Shown here piece after piece: positions 1 through 8,525 of a DNA stretch of 64,000 nucleotides. Position 1 is the first letter of the stretch, and every line of letters begins with the position of its first letter. Position numbers and translations under genes: made by a program. A model generated the notes under the pieces. The model did not search any database, was not told the origin of the DNA, and saw nothing but the letters and a program-made list of their open reading frames with translations. Origin of the DNA: Leptospirales bacterium (lineage in GTDB: Bacteria; Spirochaetota; Leptospiria; Leptospirales; Leptospiraceae); contig JAAFIR010000001.1 of NCBI GenBank assembly GCA_013297885.1, positions 248,001 through 312,000 of the forward strand, given 5' to 3'.

Positions 1-43
1 TGATTTAATTCCTCTTTGGGATAAAGATTTTAATAAAGAATCA

Positions 44-991
44 ATGAATATACCTTGGGTTGAATCACCTTTTTTTAATGATATACTTATTGAAAAAAAA
101 TTAACTAAAACAGAAGTTTCAATAGCAAAAGAATACAATGAAAATGGATACATTATATTAGAAAATTTGAATATTTCTGATGAAATTTTAACTGGGATCA
201 AAACTGACTGTTCACCCTTGCTTGGATTTAATCCAACAACAAAAAAATTTAGGGATACAAGAATACAAGATGCATTTAAAATTTCTAAGAATGTTAAAGC
301 TTTAGCTTGTCTTGAACAAATTTTAAATATATTAGAATTATTATATGGGAGAAAACCAATTCCTTTTCAAACTTTAAATTTTCCAATGGCGACTGAACAA
401 GGAGCTCATTCAGATTGTATCCATTTTAGTAGTCTTCCAAAAAATTATATGTGTGGTGTTTGGATTGCATTAGAAGATATTACACTTGAAAACGGACCAG
501 TATTTTATTTTCCTAAATCTCATAAATTAGCTGAATATTCTTTAACTGATATTTCAAACATTCAAGATGGATGGAATTACCAAAATTATGAAAATTTTAT
601 TATAAATTTAATGAAATCTAAAAATTTAACACCAAAGTTTTTAACTCTAAAAAAAGGTTCAGCACTAATATGGAGTGCAAATTTGGTTCATGGCGGTTCA
701 CTTCAAAAAAATAAACAACTAACAAGATGGTCACAAGTTACACATTATTTTTTTGAAGATTGTATTTATTACACACCTTTAAATTCACTAGTTCCATTTG
801 GACAATATTTTGTTAGAAACAATTTATCAAATATTATTAATGGAGAAAAAATCAAATTAAACTATAATAAATATGATATAAAATTAAATAAAGGTTTCTC
901 GGGTATGAGTACTATTTTTTTAAAAAATCAAATTCAGAATATTATAAAAAGAACTTGGTTAAGGGTTAAATACAAAATTAATTCCATTTAA
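44..991 (+). CDS. PhyH-family Fe(II)/2-oxoglutarate oxygenase
   Basis: A phytanoyl-CoA dioxygenase-like protein of about 315 residues. The iron-binding facial triad is visible as H122-x-D124 in the stretch AHSDCIHF and a distal His at 216 (LVHGGS), with R228 a candidate 2-oxoglutarate anchor. Members of this family hydroxylate small molecules, often lipids or secondary metabolites; the substrate here cannot be told. The start is uncertain: the reading frame stays open upstream to base 2 of the window, and there is no clear ribosome binding site before the ATG at 44, so the gene may begin outside the window. It is followed by structured element A1. Confidence 0.8.
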   Translation: MNIPWVESPFFNDILIEKKLTKTEVSIAKEYNENGYIILENLNISDEILTGIKTDCSPLLGFNPTTKKFRDTRIQDAFKISKNVKALACLEQILNILELLYGRKPIPFQTLNFPMATEQGAHSDCIHFSSLPKNYMCGVWIALEDITLENGPVFYFPKSHKLAEYSLTDISNIQDGWNYQNYENFIINLMKSKNLTPKFLTLKKGSALIWSANLVHGGSLQKNKQLTRWSQVTHYFFEDCIYYTPLNSLVPFGQYFVRNNLSNIINGEKIKLNYNKYDIKLNKGFSGMSTIFLKNQIQNIIKRTWLRVKYKINSI

Positions 992-1061
992 ATTTAATCT
1001 AGATTATTAAAAAATGATTTTGACTTTTTATTTAAATAAAAAAAATTTACAAATTTGTTAT

Positions 1062-1240
1062 GAGTTAGGGATTGAAACGGCGTAAAAAAATTTCAAGTGA
1101 AATTTTTTTACGGGAGTTGAAAGCCCGACCTTTTTTTTATTCACAGAAAAATAAAAATGAAATATTTAAAATTAAATTTTATTTTTTTAGAAATTTTTAA
1201 TTTTTAATTTTACATTTTAATTAAAAAAAAGGAACTCCCA
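1062..1240 (+). ncRNA. structured intergenic element A1 (Flavo-1-like)
   Basis: First of six related elements. Box 1 is GAGTTAGGGATTGAAAC (1062-1078) and box 2 is AGTTGAAAGCCCGA (1115-1128). Between them is a perfect 15-bp hairpin (P3, 1081-1112). Box 2 runs into a T tract whose arm CCTTTTTTTTA pairs with TAAAAAAAAGG just before the end (P4). The closing pair P1 is GAGTT with AACTC (about 1234-1238), and P2 is GGG with CCC. P1 differs from the GCGAA/TTCGC of other copies yet still pairs. The next gene starts 25 nt downstream on the same strand. Identity with the Flavo-1 RNA family is from memory and unconfirmed. Confidence 0.7.
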
Positions 1241-1264
1241 TCAAAATAAAAGAAAAAAGATCTT

Positions 1265-1489
1265 ATGATTTTAAAAATTAGAACAAAACCATCTTCCAAA
1301 AAAGAAGGAATGGTTTTTTTAAAACCAGATGAATATTTGGTAATGTTAAAAGAAGAACAAACTGATCCTGAGATCAATTATTCACTTTTAAGAGTTATCT
1401 CTGAAAAATTTTTAGTTCCTAAAGAAAACATTTTGCTTTTAAAAGGATCAAAAGCTAGGCGAAAAATTATAGAAATTCTAACAACCTAG
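1265..1489 (+). CDS. DUF167 (YggU/UPF0235) family protein
   Basis: A 74-residue protein with the compact DUF167 pattern: KIRTKPSSKKEG near the start, a central LLRVISEKFLVPKENI segment and the C-terminal LLKGSKARRKIIEI, matching the usual GxxSRxKxxxI ending. The family is a small conserved alpha/beta domain of unknown biochemical role. It is slightly shorter than the usual 90-100 residues and lacks the typical AN motif in the middle, so it is a divergent member. It lies alone, directly after structured element A1 and convergent with the next operon. Confidence 0.75.
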   Translation: MILKIRTKPSSKKEGMVFLKPDEYLVMLKEEQTDPEINYSLLRVISEKFLVPKENILLLKGSKARRKIIEILTT

Positions 1490-1544
1490 TTAATAAATTT
1501 TTTAAATAAGTATTATTAATTTTTATAGTAAATATTCTTGGAAA

Positions 1545-1925
1545 TTAAACAGAAATATTTTGAAGAATTTTTGCTACCCTTTCAACAGCGATTTCTTTTC
1601 CAAGCTCAGCCTTTCCAAAACCATAAACAGCCCCAAGTAAAACTGCTTCTTCTTGAAATTCTGGATAATTAGAAATTAGCATAACTGGAATAGATTTGAA
1701 ATTTTCAATAGATTTCATTTTAGTAATCAAAATGGTTCCGTCAGTATAATCTATATCTAATTTACGATTTATTAAAACTAAATCATAAGAATTATTTTGT
1801 AGTTCAGTTATAGCTTGTTCAGTAGAATCAATACGAATAACATCACATTCAAAATTTCTGGTTAAAAAAGTTTTTATTGAAGAGTGATCTGGATTACATT
1901 GTCCAACACTAAGAATTTTTTTCAT
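1545..1925 (-). CDS. receiver-domain protein, phospho-site replaced
   Basis: A stand-alone receiver-like domain of 126 residues. I place the start at the ATG at 1925, where it overlaps the msrB stop by one base (TAATG); the longer frame to 1970 would run into msrB. The fold pattern is clear (KKILSVGQCNPD, then SYDLVLINRKLD, VMLISN, GAVYGFGKAE). The phosphoacceptor Asp expected in DLVLxD is Asn53, and the acidic pair near the N terminus is reduced to one Asp. It is therefore probably a pseudo-receiver that works by protein contact rather than phosphorylation. It is the last gene of the operon. Confidence 0.7.
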   Translation of the reverse strand: MKKILSVGQCNPDHSSIKTFLTRNFECDVIRIDSTEQAITELQNNSYDLVLINRKLDIDYTDGTILITKMKSIENFKSIPVMLISNYPEFQEEAVLLGAVYGFGKAELGKEIAVERVAKILQNISV

Positions 1926-2323
1926 TATGATATTTCCTTTATAAATTTCATTGAAACTGAATTCATACAATACCTCAAACCAGTTGGATTTGGTCCGTCA
2001 GTAAAAACATGTCCCAAATGACCATCACACTTAGCACAATGTACTTCAGTTCTTGTCATAAAAAAACTTTTATCAACTGTAGTTTCAACAGAATTATTAT
2101 TTAATGGAGCATAAAAACTTGGCCAACCTGTACCTGAATCAAATTTTGTTTCTGAACTAAACAGCAAGTTTTCACAACCAGCACAAATATATTTTCCATT
2201 TTCATAATTTTTATTTAATTCTCCTGAAAAAGCTCTTTCTGTTCCATGATTTCTTAAAACTTGAAAAGCTTCTTTTGAAAGGATTAATTTCCATTCTTCA
2301 TCTGTTTTGGTGATTTTAGTCAT
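1925..2323 (-). CDS. msrB: peptide-methionine (R)-S-oxide reductase MsrB
   Basis: Repairs oxidised methionine by reducing methionine-R-sulfoxide. The 132-residue protein carries the whole MsrB signature: zinc cysteines C47/C50 (CAGC) and C96/C99 (CAKC), the GTGWPSF motif at 64-70, GHLGHVF at 101-107 and the catalytic Cys119 in LRYCMNS. There is no signal peptide, so it acts in the cytoplasm. It is the fourth gene of the minus-strand operon and is translationally coupled to the receiver gene that follows. Confidence 0.95.
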   Translation of the reverse strand: MTKITKTDEEWKLILSKEAFQVLRNHGTERAFSGELNKNYENGKYICAGCENLLFSSETKFDSGTGWPSFYAPLNNNSVETTVDKSFFMTRTEVHCAKCDGHLGHVFTDGPNPTGLRYCMNSVSMKFIKEIS

Positions 2324-2334
2324 ATCTTTTAGAC

Positions 2335-2631
2335 CTATTTCGCTTCATAAAAAAATATAAAAATTCCTAAAAATAAAGTCATTAGTATTACTCCTATAAA
2401 AAAAGCTTTTAGTATAAAATGAATTTTTATAGAATAATCTTGAATTGCCTCTAGTCTTTGAATTTCAGCAATCCTTGTTCGATTTTGTTTATTTTTTTCT
2501 ATTTTTTTAAAGTATTTACCAAGTAAATATGTTACTAAAATAGCAAGAAAGAGTGCAAAGATCAAAGGTAAAAAATACAAAAACAACCAAGTTGAAAAAT
2601 GAACAAAAAATAAATAAAAATAATTATACAA
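2335..2631 (-). CDS. small two-helix membrane protein, unknown
   Basis: A 98-residue protein with two hydrophobic segments, about residues 5-37 (long, possibly a signal anchor) and 72-95, separated by a basic, charged loop (KYFKKIEKNKQNRTRIAEIQRLEAIQD). I recognise no family. It overlaps the end of folC by 8 bp and lies 11 bp before msrB, so it is translated as part of that operon. Its role is unknown. Confidence 0.6.
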   Translation of the reverse strand: MYNYFYLFFVHFSTWLFLYFLPLIFALFLAILVTYLLGKYFKKIEKNKQNRTRIAEIQRLEAIQDYSIKIHFILKAFFIGVILMTLFLGIFIFFYEAK

Positions 2632-3766
2632 TTTTTTTCACTTTTTCATAAATTCTAAATGAACCAAGTATTAAAATATTTTCATTTGATTGAAAAATTT
2701 TTTCTAAATCTTTTTCAGAAATATAATTTATTTTTTTAGAAGAAATATTTTCTTCATTCCAAGTTTCACCAATTATTTGGTAAATTTTTTTGATTCTTGA
2801 ATCATTATTTAAGATTTCTAAAATAGAAAAAACATTTTTATCTTTTAATACAGCAAGAACTACATCAAATGAATTAAAACTTAAAAAAGATAATTTTAAA
2901 GATCTTAAAAGTTCACTCACACCTTCAGGATTATGGCTAACATCATAAATTACAAGAGGATTGTTTTTTAAAATTTCCATTCGACCAGAAATTTGTATTT
3001 TTTTTGTTTCAATTTTTTTATTAAATAAATTCTCTAGAATAAATTTTGCATATTCAGTATTAAAACTAATATAATCCAATTTTTCTATTGTTTCAAAAAA
3101 ATAAGATTCTAAATTAAACTCTAAAATTTTTTCTTCTATAATTTTTTTTAAAGGGAAATCTTTTTCAAAATAAAAAATTTTTTTTGTATTTTTTGTAATG
3201 ATCCCTAGTTTTTCTATTAAAATTTTTTCTTTTGTATCACCTAAAATTTCTTTATGGTCTAAACCTATTTTAGTTAGTACAATAATTTCAGAATTCATTA
3301 ATTTTGTTGCATCTAGTCTACCACCAAGACCAGCTTCATAAAGATTAATTTCAGTTTGATTTTCGGAAAAATAATTTTTAGCTATTAAAGTAAAAAATTC
3401 AAAATAAGAAAGTTTTTTTAATGTTTCTATTTCATTAAAATTTTTAGAATTTAAAAAATCTTCAAAAAATTTTTTTGAAATATTTTTATGATTAATTTTA
3501 ATTCTCTCAAATTCAGAAATCAAATGAGGTGAAGTATAAGTTCCTACAAGCTCTGTCAAATTATTTTTTAAAATCAATTCTTTTAAAATTTCAGTAGTAG
3601 AACCTTTTCCATTTGTTCCAACAATTGAAATGTTTAAAGCTTTACTAGAAGTAGAAAATTTATCCAATAAAACTTTGAAATAATCAAGGGTATAATTTAA
3701 AAACCGATTTTTATCTCGGCTTTTTTCCATATTGCTAAGTGAAGATAAAAATTTTTCTAAATTCAA
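2624..3766 (-). CDS. folC: folylpolyglutamate / dihydrofolate synthase
   Basis: A Mur-ligase-type enzyme that adds glutamate to folates and, in bifunctional forms, to dihydropteroate. The 380-residue length is near the family norm. The ATP loop VGTNGKGST is at 49-57, EAGLGGRLDATK is in the middle, and DVSHNPEG in the C-terminal domain matches the Mur/FolC HNP motif. It lies 3 bp after the AAA+ gene. The window also encodes a PTPS-III-type pterin enzyme (16303), so two folate steps are present. Confidence 0.92.
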   Translation of the reverse strand: MNLEKFLSSLSNMEKSRDKNRFLNYTLDYFKVLLDKFSTSSKALNISIVGTNGKGSTTEILKELILKNNLTELVGTYTSPHLISEFERIKINHKNISKKFFEDFLNSKNFNEIETLKKLSYFEFFTLIAKNYFSENQTEINLYEAGLGGRLDATKLMNSEIIVLTKIGLDHKEILGDTKEKILIEKLGIITKNTKKIFYFEKDFPLKKIIEEKILEFNLESYFFETIEKLDYISFNTEYAKFILENLFNKKIETKKIQISGRMEILKNNPLVIYDVSHNPEGVSELLRSLKLSFLSFNSFDVVLAVLKDKNVFSILEILNNDSRIKKIYQIIGETWNEENISSKKINYISEKDLEKIFQSNENILILGSFRIYEKVKKIV

Positions 3767-3769
3767 AAA

Positions 3770-5188
3770 TTAATAAGCATCCACAGTTTTAAAAGTTGAA
3801 ATTTCTCCAAGTCTTCTTCTTGCAAGTTTTCCAGTTGTAGCAAGTCCTTCCAAAATAAATTCTATTACTGTAACCGATAAAGCTTCATCTTTATCATAAG
3901 ATTTTTCATGAAGTAAATCCCAAAGAGCTGGAACTTGTTTTAAAATTTCTTTATAAGATTCTTTTGGCATTTGTTCTGAAATTTCAAGTTTTCCCAAAGC
4001 ATAAATTTGTTTTGCAATTTCACTAAAATTAGAACTGTATTTTTTTGGAGAAAAATATTCTTCAAATACAATTCTTGTTGCCTGATCTAAAAGTTTAATC
4101 ACAACTTGGTATTCAGAAATTGCTTCATCACGATATGGGTCTAATTCAATTTTACCAGAACACGATGCAAAAATATTTCCAATGTCTGTGAGTCTTGCAA
4201 TTGCTTTTTCTTCCCCAAATACTAAAGCTCTTTTTCTTGCAGAGCTTAATACAACTTCATAATTAGCAATAGAAAGTCTTGCACTCACACCAGATTTTTG
4301 ATTTACTAAATGAGAACTTCTAGCTTGAATTGTAAATTCTTCAATGATATCTTCTACAAATTCTGGCATTACAACTTCTGGAGTTGAAATAGGAAGATCA
4401 ATTTCTTGTTTAGTAATCTCAAGTCCAATGCTTCTTGTTTTTGGATAATGTGTTCTAATTTCAGAACCAATTCTATCTTTTAGTTGAGAAATAATTTTTC
4501 CACTTCTTGAATAATCATCTGGGTTTGCAGTGAAACAAACCATCACATCCAGAGGAAACCGAACTGGAATTCCACGAATTTGTATATCAGCTTCTTCTAA
4601 TATATTAAAAAGTGAAACTTGAACTAAATAATCTAAATCAGGCATTTCATTTACAGCAAAAATTCCACGATTCATTCTTGGGAGCAATCCAAAATGAATT
4701 GCACCTTCAGAGGACAATGCTTCTCCATTAACAATTCTAGATGGATCTAAGTCCCCAATGATATCACCAATTTTTGCACCTGGAGCTAGTCTTTCTCCAT
4801 ATCTTTCTTCACGATGAAGCCAAGAAATTTCTGTGTCGTCTTTTTGTTCAGTTATAATTTTTTTTCCTTTTGCTGTGATTGGTGCAAAAGGGCTTTCAGG
4901 AATTTCTGTACCTTTGATGATAGGAATAAATTCATCAAGTAGCGAGGTTAGTGAACGCATAATTCTACTTTTAGCTTGTCCTTTTTCTCCCAGCATAACA
5001 ATATTATGCCCCGACAAAATTGCATTTACAAGAGAAGGAACAACTGTATCTTCATAACCATGAATTTTAGGAAATAGAGTTTCTTTGTTTTTGATTTTTG
5101 TAGACAAGTTCCAAGCAAGTTCAGCTTGAACTGTTCTTTCTTTATAATTACTTGATTTTAATTCTTTAAATGTTTTTGGGAGATTCAT
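3770..5188 (-). CDS. AAA+ ATPase, magnesium-chelatase ChlI-like
   Basis: A 472-residue AAA+ ATPase of the magnesium-chelatase/MoxR type. Walker A is GEKGQAKS at 67-74 and the Walker B-like strand is GIFAVNEMPDLD. It carries the ChlI-like FTANPDDYSRSG sensor segment and arginine-rich C-terminal helices. There is no chlorophyll pathway here, so it is more likely a remodelling chaperone-like ATPase, which usually partners with a von Willebrand A protein; no such partner is adjacent. It heads the operon that continues with folC, the small membrane protein, msrB and the pseudo-receiver. Confidence 0.8.
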   Translation of the reverse strand: MNLPKTFKELKSSNYKERTVQAELAWNLSTKIKNKETLFPKIHGYEDTVVPSLVNAILSGHNIVMLGEKGQAKSRIMRSLTSLLDEFIPIIKGTEIPESPFAPITAKGKKIITEQKDDTEISWLHREERYGERLAPGAKIGDIIGDLDPSRIVNGEALSSEGAIHFGLLPRMNRGIFAVNEMPDLDYLVQVSLFNILEEADIQIRGIPVRFPLDVMVCFTANPDDYSRSGKIISQLKDRIGSEIRTHYPKTRSIGLEITKQEIDLPISTPEVVMPEFVEDIIEEFTIQARSSHLVNQKSGVSARLSIANYEVVLSSARKRALVFGEEKAIARLTDIGNIFASCSGKIELDPYRDEAISEYQVVIKLLDQATRIVFEEYFSPKKYSSNFSEIAKQIYALGKLEISEQMPKESYKEILKQVPALWDLLHEKSYDKDEALSVTVIEFILEGLATTGKLARRRLGEISTFKTVDAY

Positions 5189-5308
5189 AATTACCTTATT
5201 TATTAGACTTCCAAAGTAATTGCTTTTTCTATTTTTTTTGGTGATTCAGTGCAATTCAATTGATCGAGTTTTAGCTTTTTTTTAATTCTAGCAAAAAATG
5301 ACTTATAC

Positions 5309-5404
5309 AGACTTAAAAATAATAATTACCTTTTTTAAACAACAAAATTCAATCGGGATATTTAAGCTACCACAAGTAATGGGTAATTACTTTTAGTACT
5401 TGTA
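5309..5404 (+). repeat. element B, copy 1 (diverged)
   Basis: Shares a long stretch with the element at 39868-39964: AATAATAATTACC, then TTTTAAACAACA, ATTCAATCGGGA, AAGTAAT and GTAATTACTTTT, ending TGTATATAA. The hairpin seen in the second copy is eroded here (AAGTAATgggtAATTACTTT is still visible) and the leading CCGATTGA is not conserved. It lies in the approximately 500-bp gap between ileS and the AAA+ gene. I see no convincing gene or further structure in the rest of that gap (5405-5686). Confidence 0.6.
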
Positions 5405-5686
5405 TATAAAAACTTTTATTAGAATGAATTATAAGATTATCTTAATTCATCTAATTACTTTGGAGTCTAGAAAAACATTCTCTGTTTGTAATAGTTACTA
5501 TCGTATCTTGAATTGTATTGCAATAACATATTTGGTAAATTTTAGAAAAATAGCTTATAGAAATTTCAAAAAAACAATATTTTTTTTGGTTAGTTAAAAA
5601 AAATCACCTTAAAAAAAACGATTCCAAGTTTAATCCAAATTAAAGGAAAAAAATAAAACCTTTAAAAAAGCTAATTCCTAAACAAA

Positions 5687-8446
5687 CTATTTTACGGCAT
5701 CATTGCAACGGGAACAAAGATCGCCTTCATGTTCTATATCTTCAGTATGTCTCCAACATCTTGGGCATTCAGATTGTTTTGGTTTTAAAACTTGAATTAG
5801 GAAATTTTCATCATCTAGTTCAGACAAATTTTCATCATCTAGTTCAGACAAAATTTCATCATTAGAAGATTCTAATATAATCCCTGAAACGACAAAATAC
5901 ATAGAAAGTTTTTCTTTATCAAAATCTTTTAAATAAGTTTCTTTTTTTTCTTTGATGAATAATTTTGCTTCTAAAGATTTTCCAAGTTTTCCATTTGCAC
6001 GAGCAAGCTCCAATACTTTTTGAACAGAAGTTTTTATTTCAAATAGTTTAGAAAATTTTTCGATTAAAGAATCATTTTTGTATTTTGTAAGGTCAGGAAA
6101 TTTTTCCAAAAAGACAGATTCTTTTTTTCCATACATTGCCCAAACTTCTTCAGAAGTAAAACTTAAAATTGGTGCAAGATAAATCACCAATGTTTCTAAA
6201 ATAATTTTTAATGCTGTCGAAGAAGATCTTCTAGACTTGGAAGACTTTTTATCACAATACATTCTATCTCTAATAATTTCAAAATAATCCCCTGATAATT
6301 CTGCACTACAAAATTTTAGAGTTTTTTGGTACACCAAATGAAATTGGTATTTATCGTAACTTTCATTTAATTCCGTTGATAAATTTGCAAGTAATGCTAA
6401 ATAGTATTTGTCTATTTCATCTAGTTCGTTTAACTCTAAGTTGTCGCTTTCAGAATGATCATTTAAATTTCCAAGTAAATACCTAAATGTATTTCTAAAT
6501 TTTCTGTATTGATCACTCACAGCTTCCACAGATTTGATTCCTGCTTTGATATCATCTTTAAAGTCTAGAGAAGAAATCCAAAGTCTCATCACATCAGCAC
6601 CAAATTTTTGGATGATATCTTTGGAAGGATCTATTCCATTTCCTAAAGACTTGGACATAGCTCTCCCTTTTTCATCTAGTATATAACCATGTGTTAGAAC
6701 TGATTTATATGGTGGATGATTTCTTAATGCCATCGAAGGCCAAAGACTAGATTGAAACCAACCACGATGTTGGTCAGTTCCTTCTAAATACAAATCTGCT
6801 GGTTCGTTTTTTCCGTCATATTCCATTACAGCAAAATTGGAAACTCCAGAATCAAACCATACATCTAAAATATCATTTTCTTTTACTAAATCTTTGATGT
6901 CACAATATGGACAAATAACATCTTTAGGTATTAATTCTTCAGGAGTTTTTTTGTACCAAACTTCGATGCCTTCTTTTTTTACAAGCTCAACAAAATATTT
7001 TACAGTTTCTTCAGTCATAAAAGTTTCACCGTTTGGGGCTTTAAATGCTGGAATTGGAACACCCCAATTTCTTTGGCGAGACAAACACCAGTCTGGACGA
7101 TTTTCCACCATTGAATGAATTCTTGTAATTCCCCAATCTGGAATCCAATTTACTTTGTCTATTGCTTCGATAGATTTTTTTCTTAAATCTTGTTCATCAA
7201 TTTTAAAAAACCATTGAGGTGTTGCTCTGAAAATTAAAGGTTTTTTTGATCTCCAAGAATGTGGATAAGAATGTTTAAATTCGCTAAAATGAAGTAGAAC
7301 ATTTTTTTCTTTTAATAGCTCCACTATTTTTGGGTTTGCTTCAAATACTGAAATTCCTTTCATGAGTTCAAATTCATCTGTATATTTTCCACGATCATCC
7401 ACTGGGCTATATGGCTCTAGACCATATTGTAATCCAACTTTATAGTCATCTGTTCCATGTCCTGGAGCAGTGTGCACAACACCGGTTCCAGCATCAATTG
7501 TAACATGTTCTCCAAAAACAATTTTAGATTCTCTATCTAAAAATGGATGAGATACTTTTAAAGATTTAATTTCTTCAATAGAAATTTTTTTGGAAGAAAT
7601 TTCTTTGAGGCTAATTTCAGCAAAAACTTTTTCTTTAAGTTCTTTAGCTAAAATTAAATTTCCTGAATTTGTGTTCACTATTTCATATTCAATTTTTTCG
7701 TTAAAACAAACTGCTAAATTTGCAGGAAGTGTCCAAGGTGTTGTAGTCCAAATTGCTACAAAAGTATTATCTAAATTTTTTACTGGAAATTTTACATAGA
7801 TCGAAGGAGATGTATGTTCTTCATATTCAATTTCAGCTTCAGCGTGTGCTGTTCCAAGTGCAATACACCAATATACTGGTTTTTTTCCTCTGTAAATATA
7901 TCCTTTTGAAAATAAATCACCAAATACTTCAATAATCTTAGCTTCAAATTCTGGGTTCATGGTAAGGTATTTTCTATCTTCATCAAAAAAACATAAAAAT
8001 CTTCCAAGGTCTTCAGATTGTTTTCCCACAAAAAGGTTTGCATATTCTCTACATTTTTCTCTTAGCTCAGATGGAGCAAGTTTTGCTGCATCTTTACCTA
8101 AATTTTTTAAAACTTGAACTTCAATTGGAAGTCCATGACAATCCCAACCAGGAATTATATCTGTTTGGTAACCAAGAAAATGTTTCGATTTAATTACTAA
8201 ATCTTTTAAAGTTTTATTTAGTGCATGACCTAGATGAAAATTTCCATTTGCATAAGGAGGACCATCGTGAAATTTAAATGATTTATTTTTATCTCTTTTA
8301 TCTTTCATCTTAGAAAGAATTTTTTCTTTTTGCCATTTTTCTATTTGAGCTAGTTCACGTTTTGCAAGATCTGCTTTCATTGGAAAATCTGTTTTTGGTA
8401 AAAAAACAGTTTTTGAATATGGATTTTCTTGTTTTACTTCTGTCAT
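5687..8446 (-). CDS. ileS: isoleucyl-tRNA synthetase
   Basis: Charges tRNA-Ile with isoleucine. The 919-residue protein has the class I HIGH motif as HLGH (71-74, in [12 protein letters not shown]), the editing-domain pattern [13 protein letters not shown], the KMSKS motif as AMSKSLGN, and a C-terminal zinc knuckle with CPRCW and CSRC cysteines. The length matches bacterial zinc-containing IleRS. A duplicated acidic octapeptide lies in the linker before the zinc domain. It is transcribed away from the mechanosensitive channel gene, with a 79-bp shared upstream region. Confidence 0.97.
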   Translation of the reverse strand: MTEVKQENPYSKTVFLPKTDFPMKADLAKRELAQIEKWQKEKILSKMKDKRDKNKSFKFHDGPPYANGNFHLGHALNKTLKDLVIKSKHFLGYQTDIIPGWDCHGLPIEVQVLKNLGKDAAKLAPSELREKCREYANLFVGKQSEDLGRFLCFFDEDRKYLTMNPEFEAKIIEVFGDLFSKGYIYRGKKPVYWCIALGTAHAEAEIEYEEHTSPSIYVKFPVKNLDNTFVAIWTTTPWTLPANLAVCFNEKIEYEIVNTNSGNLILAKELKEKVFAEISLKEISSKKISIEEIKSLKVSHPFLDRESKIVFGEHVTIDAGTGVVHTAPGHGTDDYKVGLQYGLEPYSPVDDRGKYTDEFELMKGISVFEANPKIVELLKEKNVLLHFSEFKHSYPHSWRSKKPLIFRATPQWFFKIDEQDLRKKSIEAIDKVNWIPDWGITRIHSMVENRPDWCLSRQRNWGVPIPAFKAPNGETFMTEETVKYFVELVKKEGIEVWYKKTPEELIPKDVICPYCDIKDLVKENDILDVWFDSGVSNFAVMEYDGKNEPADLYLEGTDQHRGWFQSSLWPSMALRNHPPYKSVLTHGYILDEKGRAMSKSLGNGIDPSKDIIQKFGADVMRLWISSLDFKDDIKAGIKSVEAVSDQYRKFRNTFRYLLGNLNDHSESDNLELNELDEIDKYYLALLANLSTELNESYDKYQFHLVYQKTLKFCSAELSGDYFEIIRDRMYCDKKSSKSRRSSSTALKIILETLVIYLAPILSFTSEEVWAMYGKKESVFLEKFPDLTKYKNDSLIEKFSKLFEIKTSVQKVLELARANGKLGKSLEAKLFIKEKKETYLKDFDKEKLSMYFVVSGIILESSNDEILSELDDENLSELDDENFLIQVLKPKQSECPRCWRHTEDIEHEGDLCSRCNDAVK
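5802..5863. repeat. 24-bp tandem repeat inside ileS
   Basis: Two identical 24-bp units (5802-5825 and 5826-5849) plus part of a third. They encode the duplicated acidic octapeptide SELDDENL / SELDDENF in the linker before the C-terminal zinc domain of IleRS. The reading frame is kept, so it is a tolerated, probably recent, slippage duplication. Confidence 0.85.
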
Positions 8447-8525
8447 GATGCCATTTTTTTTAAGACTACCAAACTATCATTTTAAAAATGTATAGACTAA
8501 TTGCTTGAAAATAGTTTTTTGCATT

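Noticed and set aside
1062-1128. CRISPR-like repeat ends (ATTGAAAC, GTTGAAAG)
   Set aside because: The boxes are not repeated at regular spacing, there are no spacers or cas genes, and the copies are scattered kilobases apart with covarying structure.
1926-1970. Longer N terminus for the pseudo-receiver
   Set aside because: It would overlap the msrB coding end by 45 bp, and the receiver fold begins exactly at the inner Met with a TAATG junction.
3770-5188. True magnesium chelatase of chlorophyll synthesis
   Set aside because: There are no ChlD/ChlH or other tetrapyrrole-pigment genes nearby, and spirochaetes are not photosynthetic; the ChlI-like fold is shared by other AAA+ ATPases.
5400-5597. 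A 65-codon open frame between ileS and the AAA+ gene
   Set aside because: It begins inside the element B copy, has no ribosome site, and its composition is that of AT-rich non-coding DNA.
8505-8525. TTG at 8505 as the MscS gene start
   Set aside because: The ATG at 8526 gives a cleaner signal peptide, and neither site has a strong ribosome binding sequence favouring the TTG.
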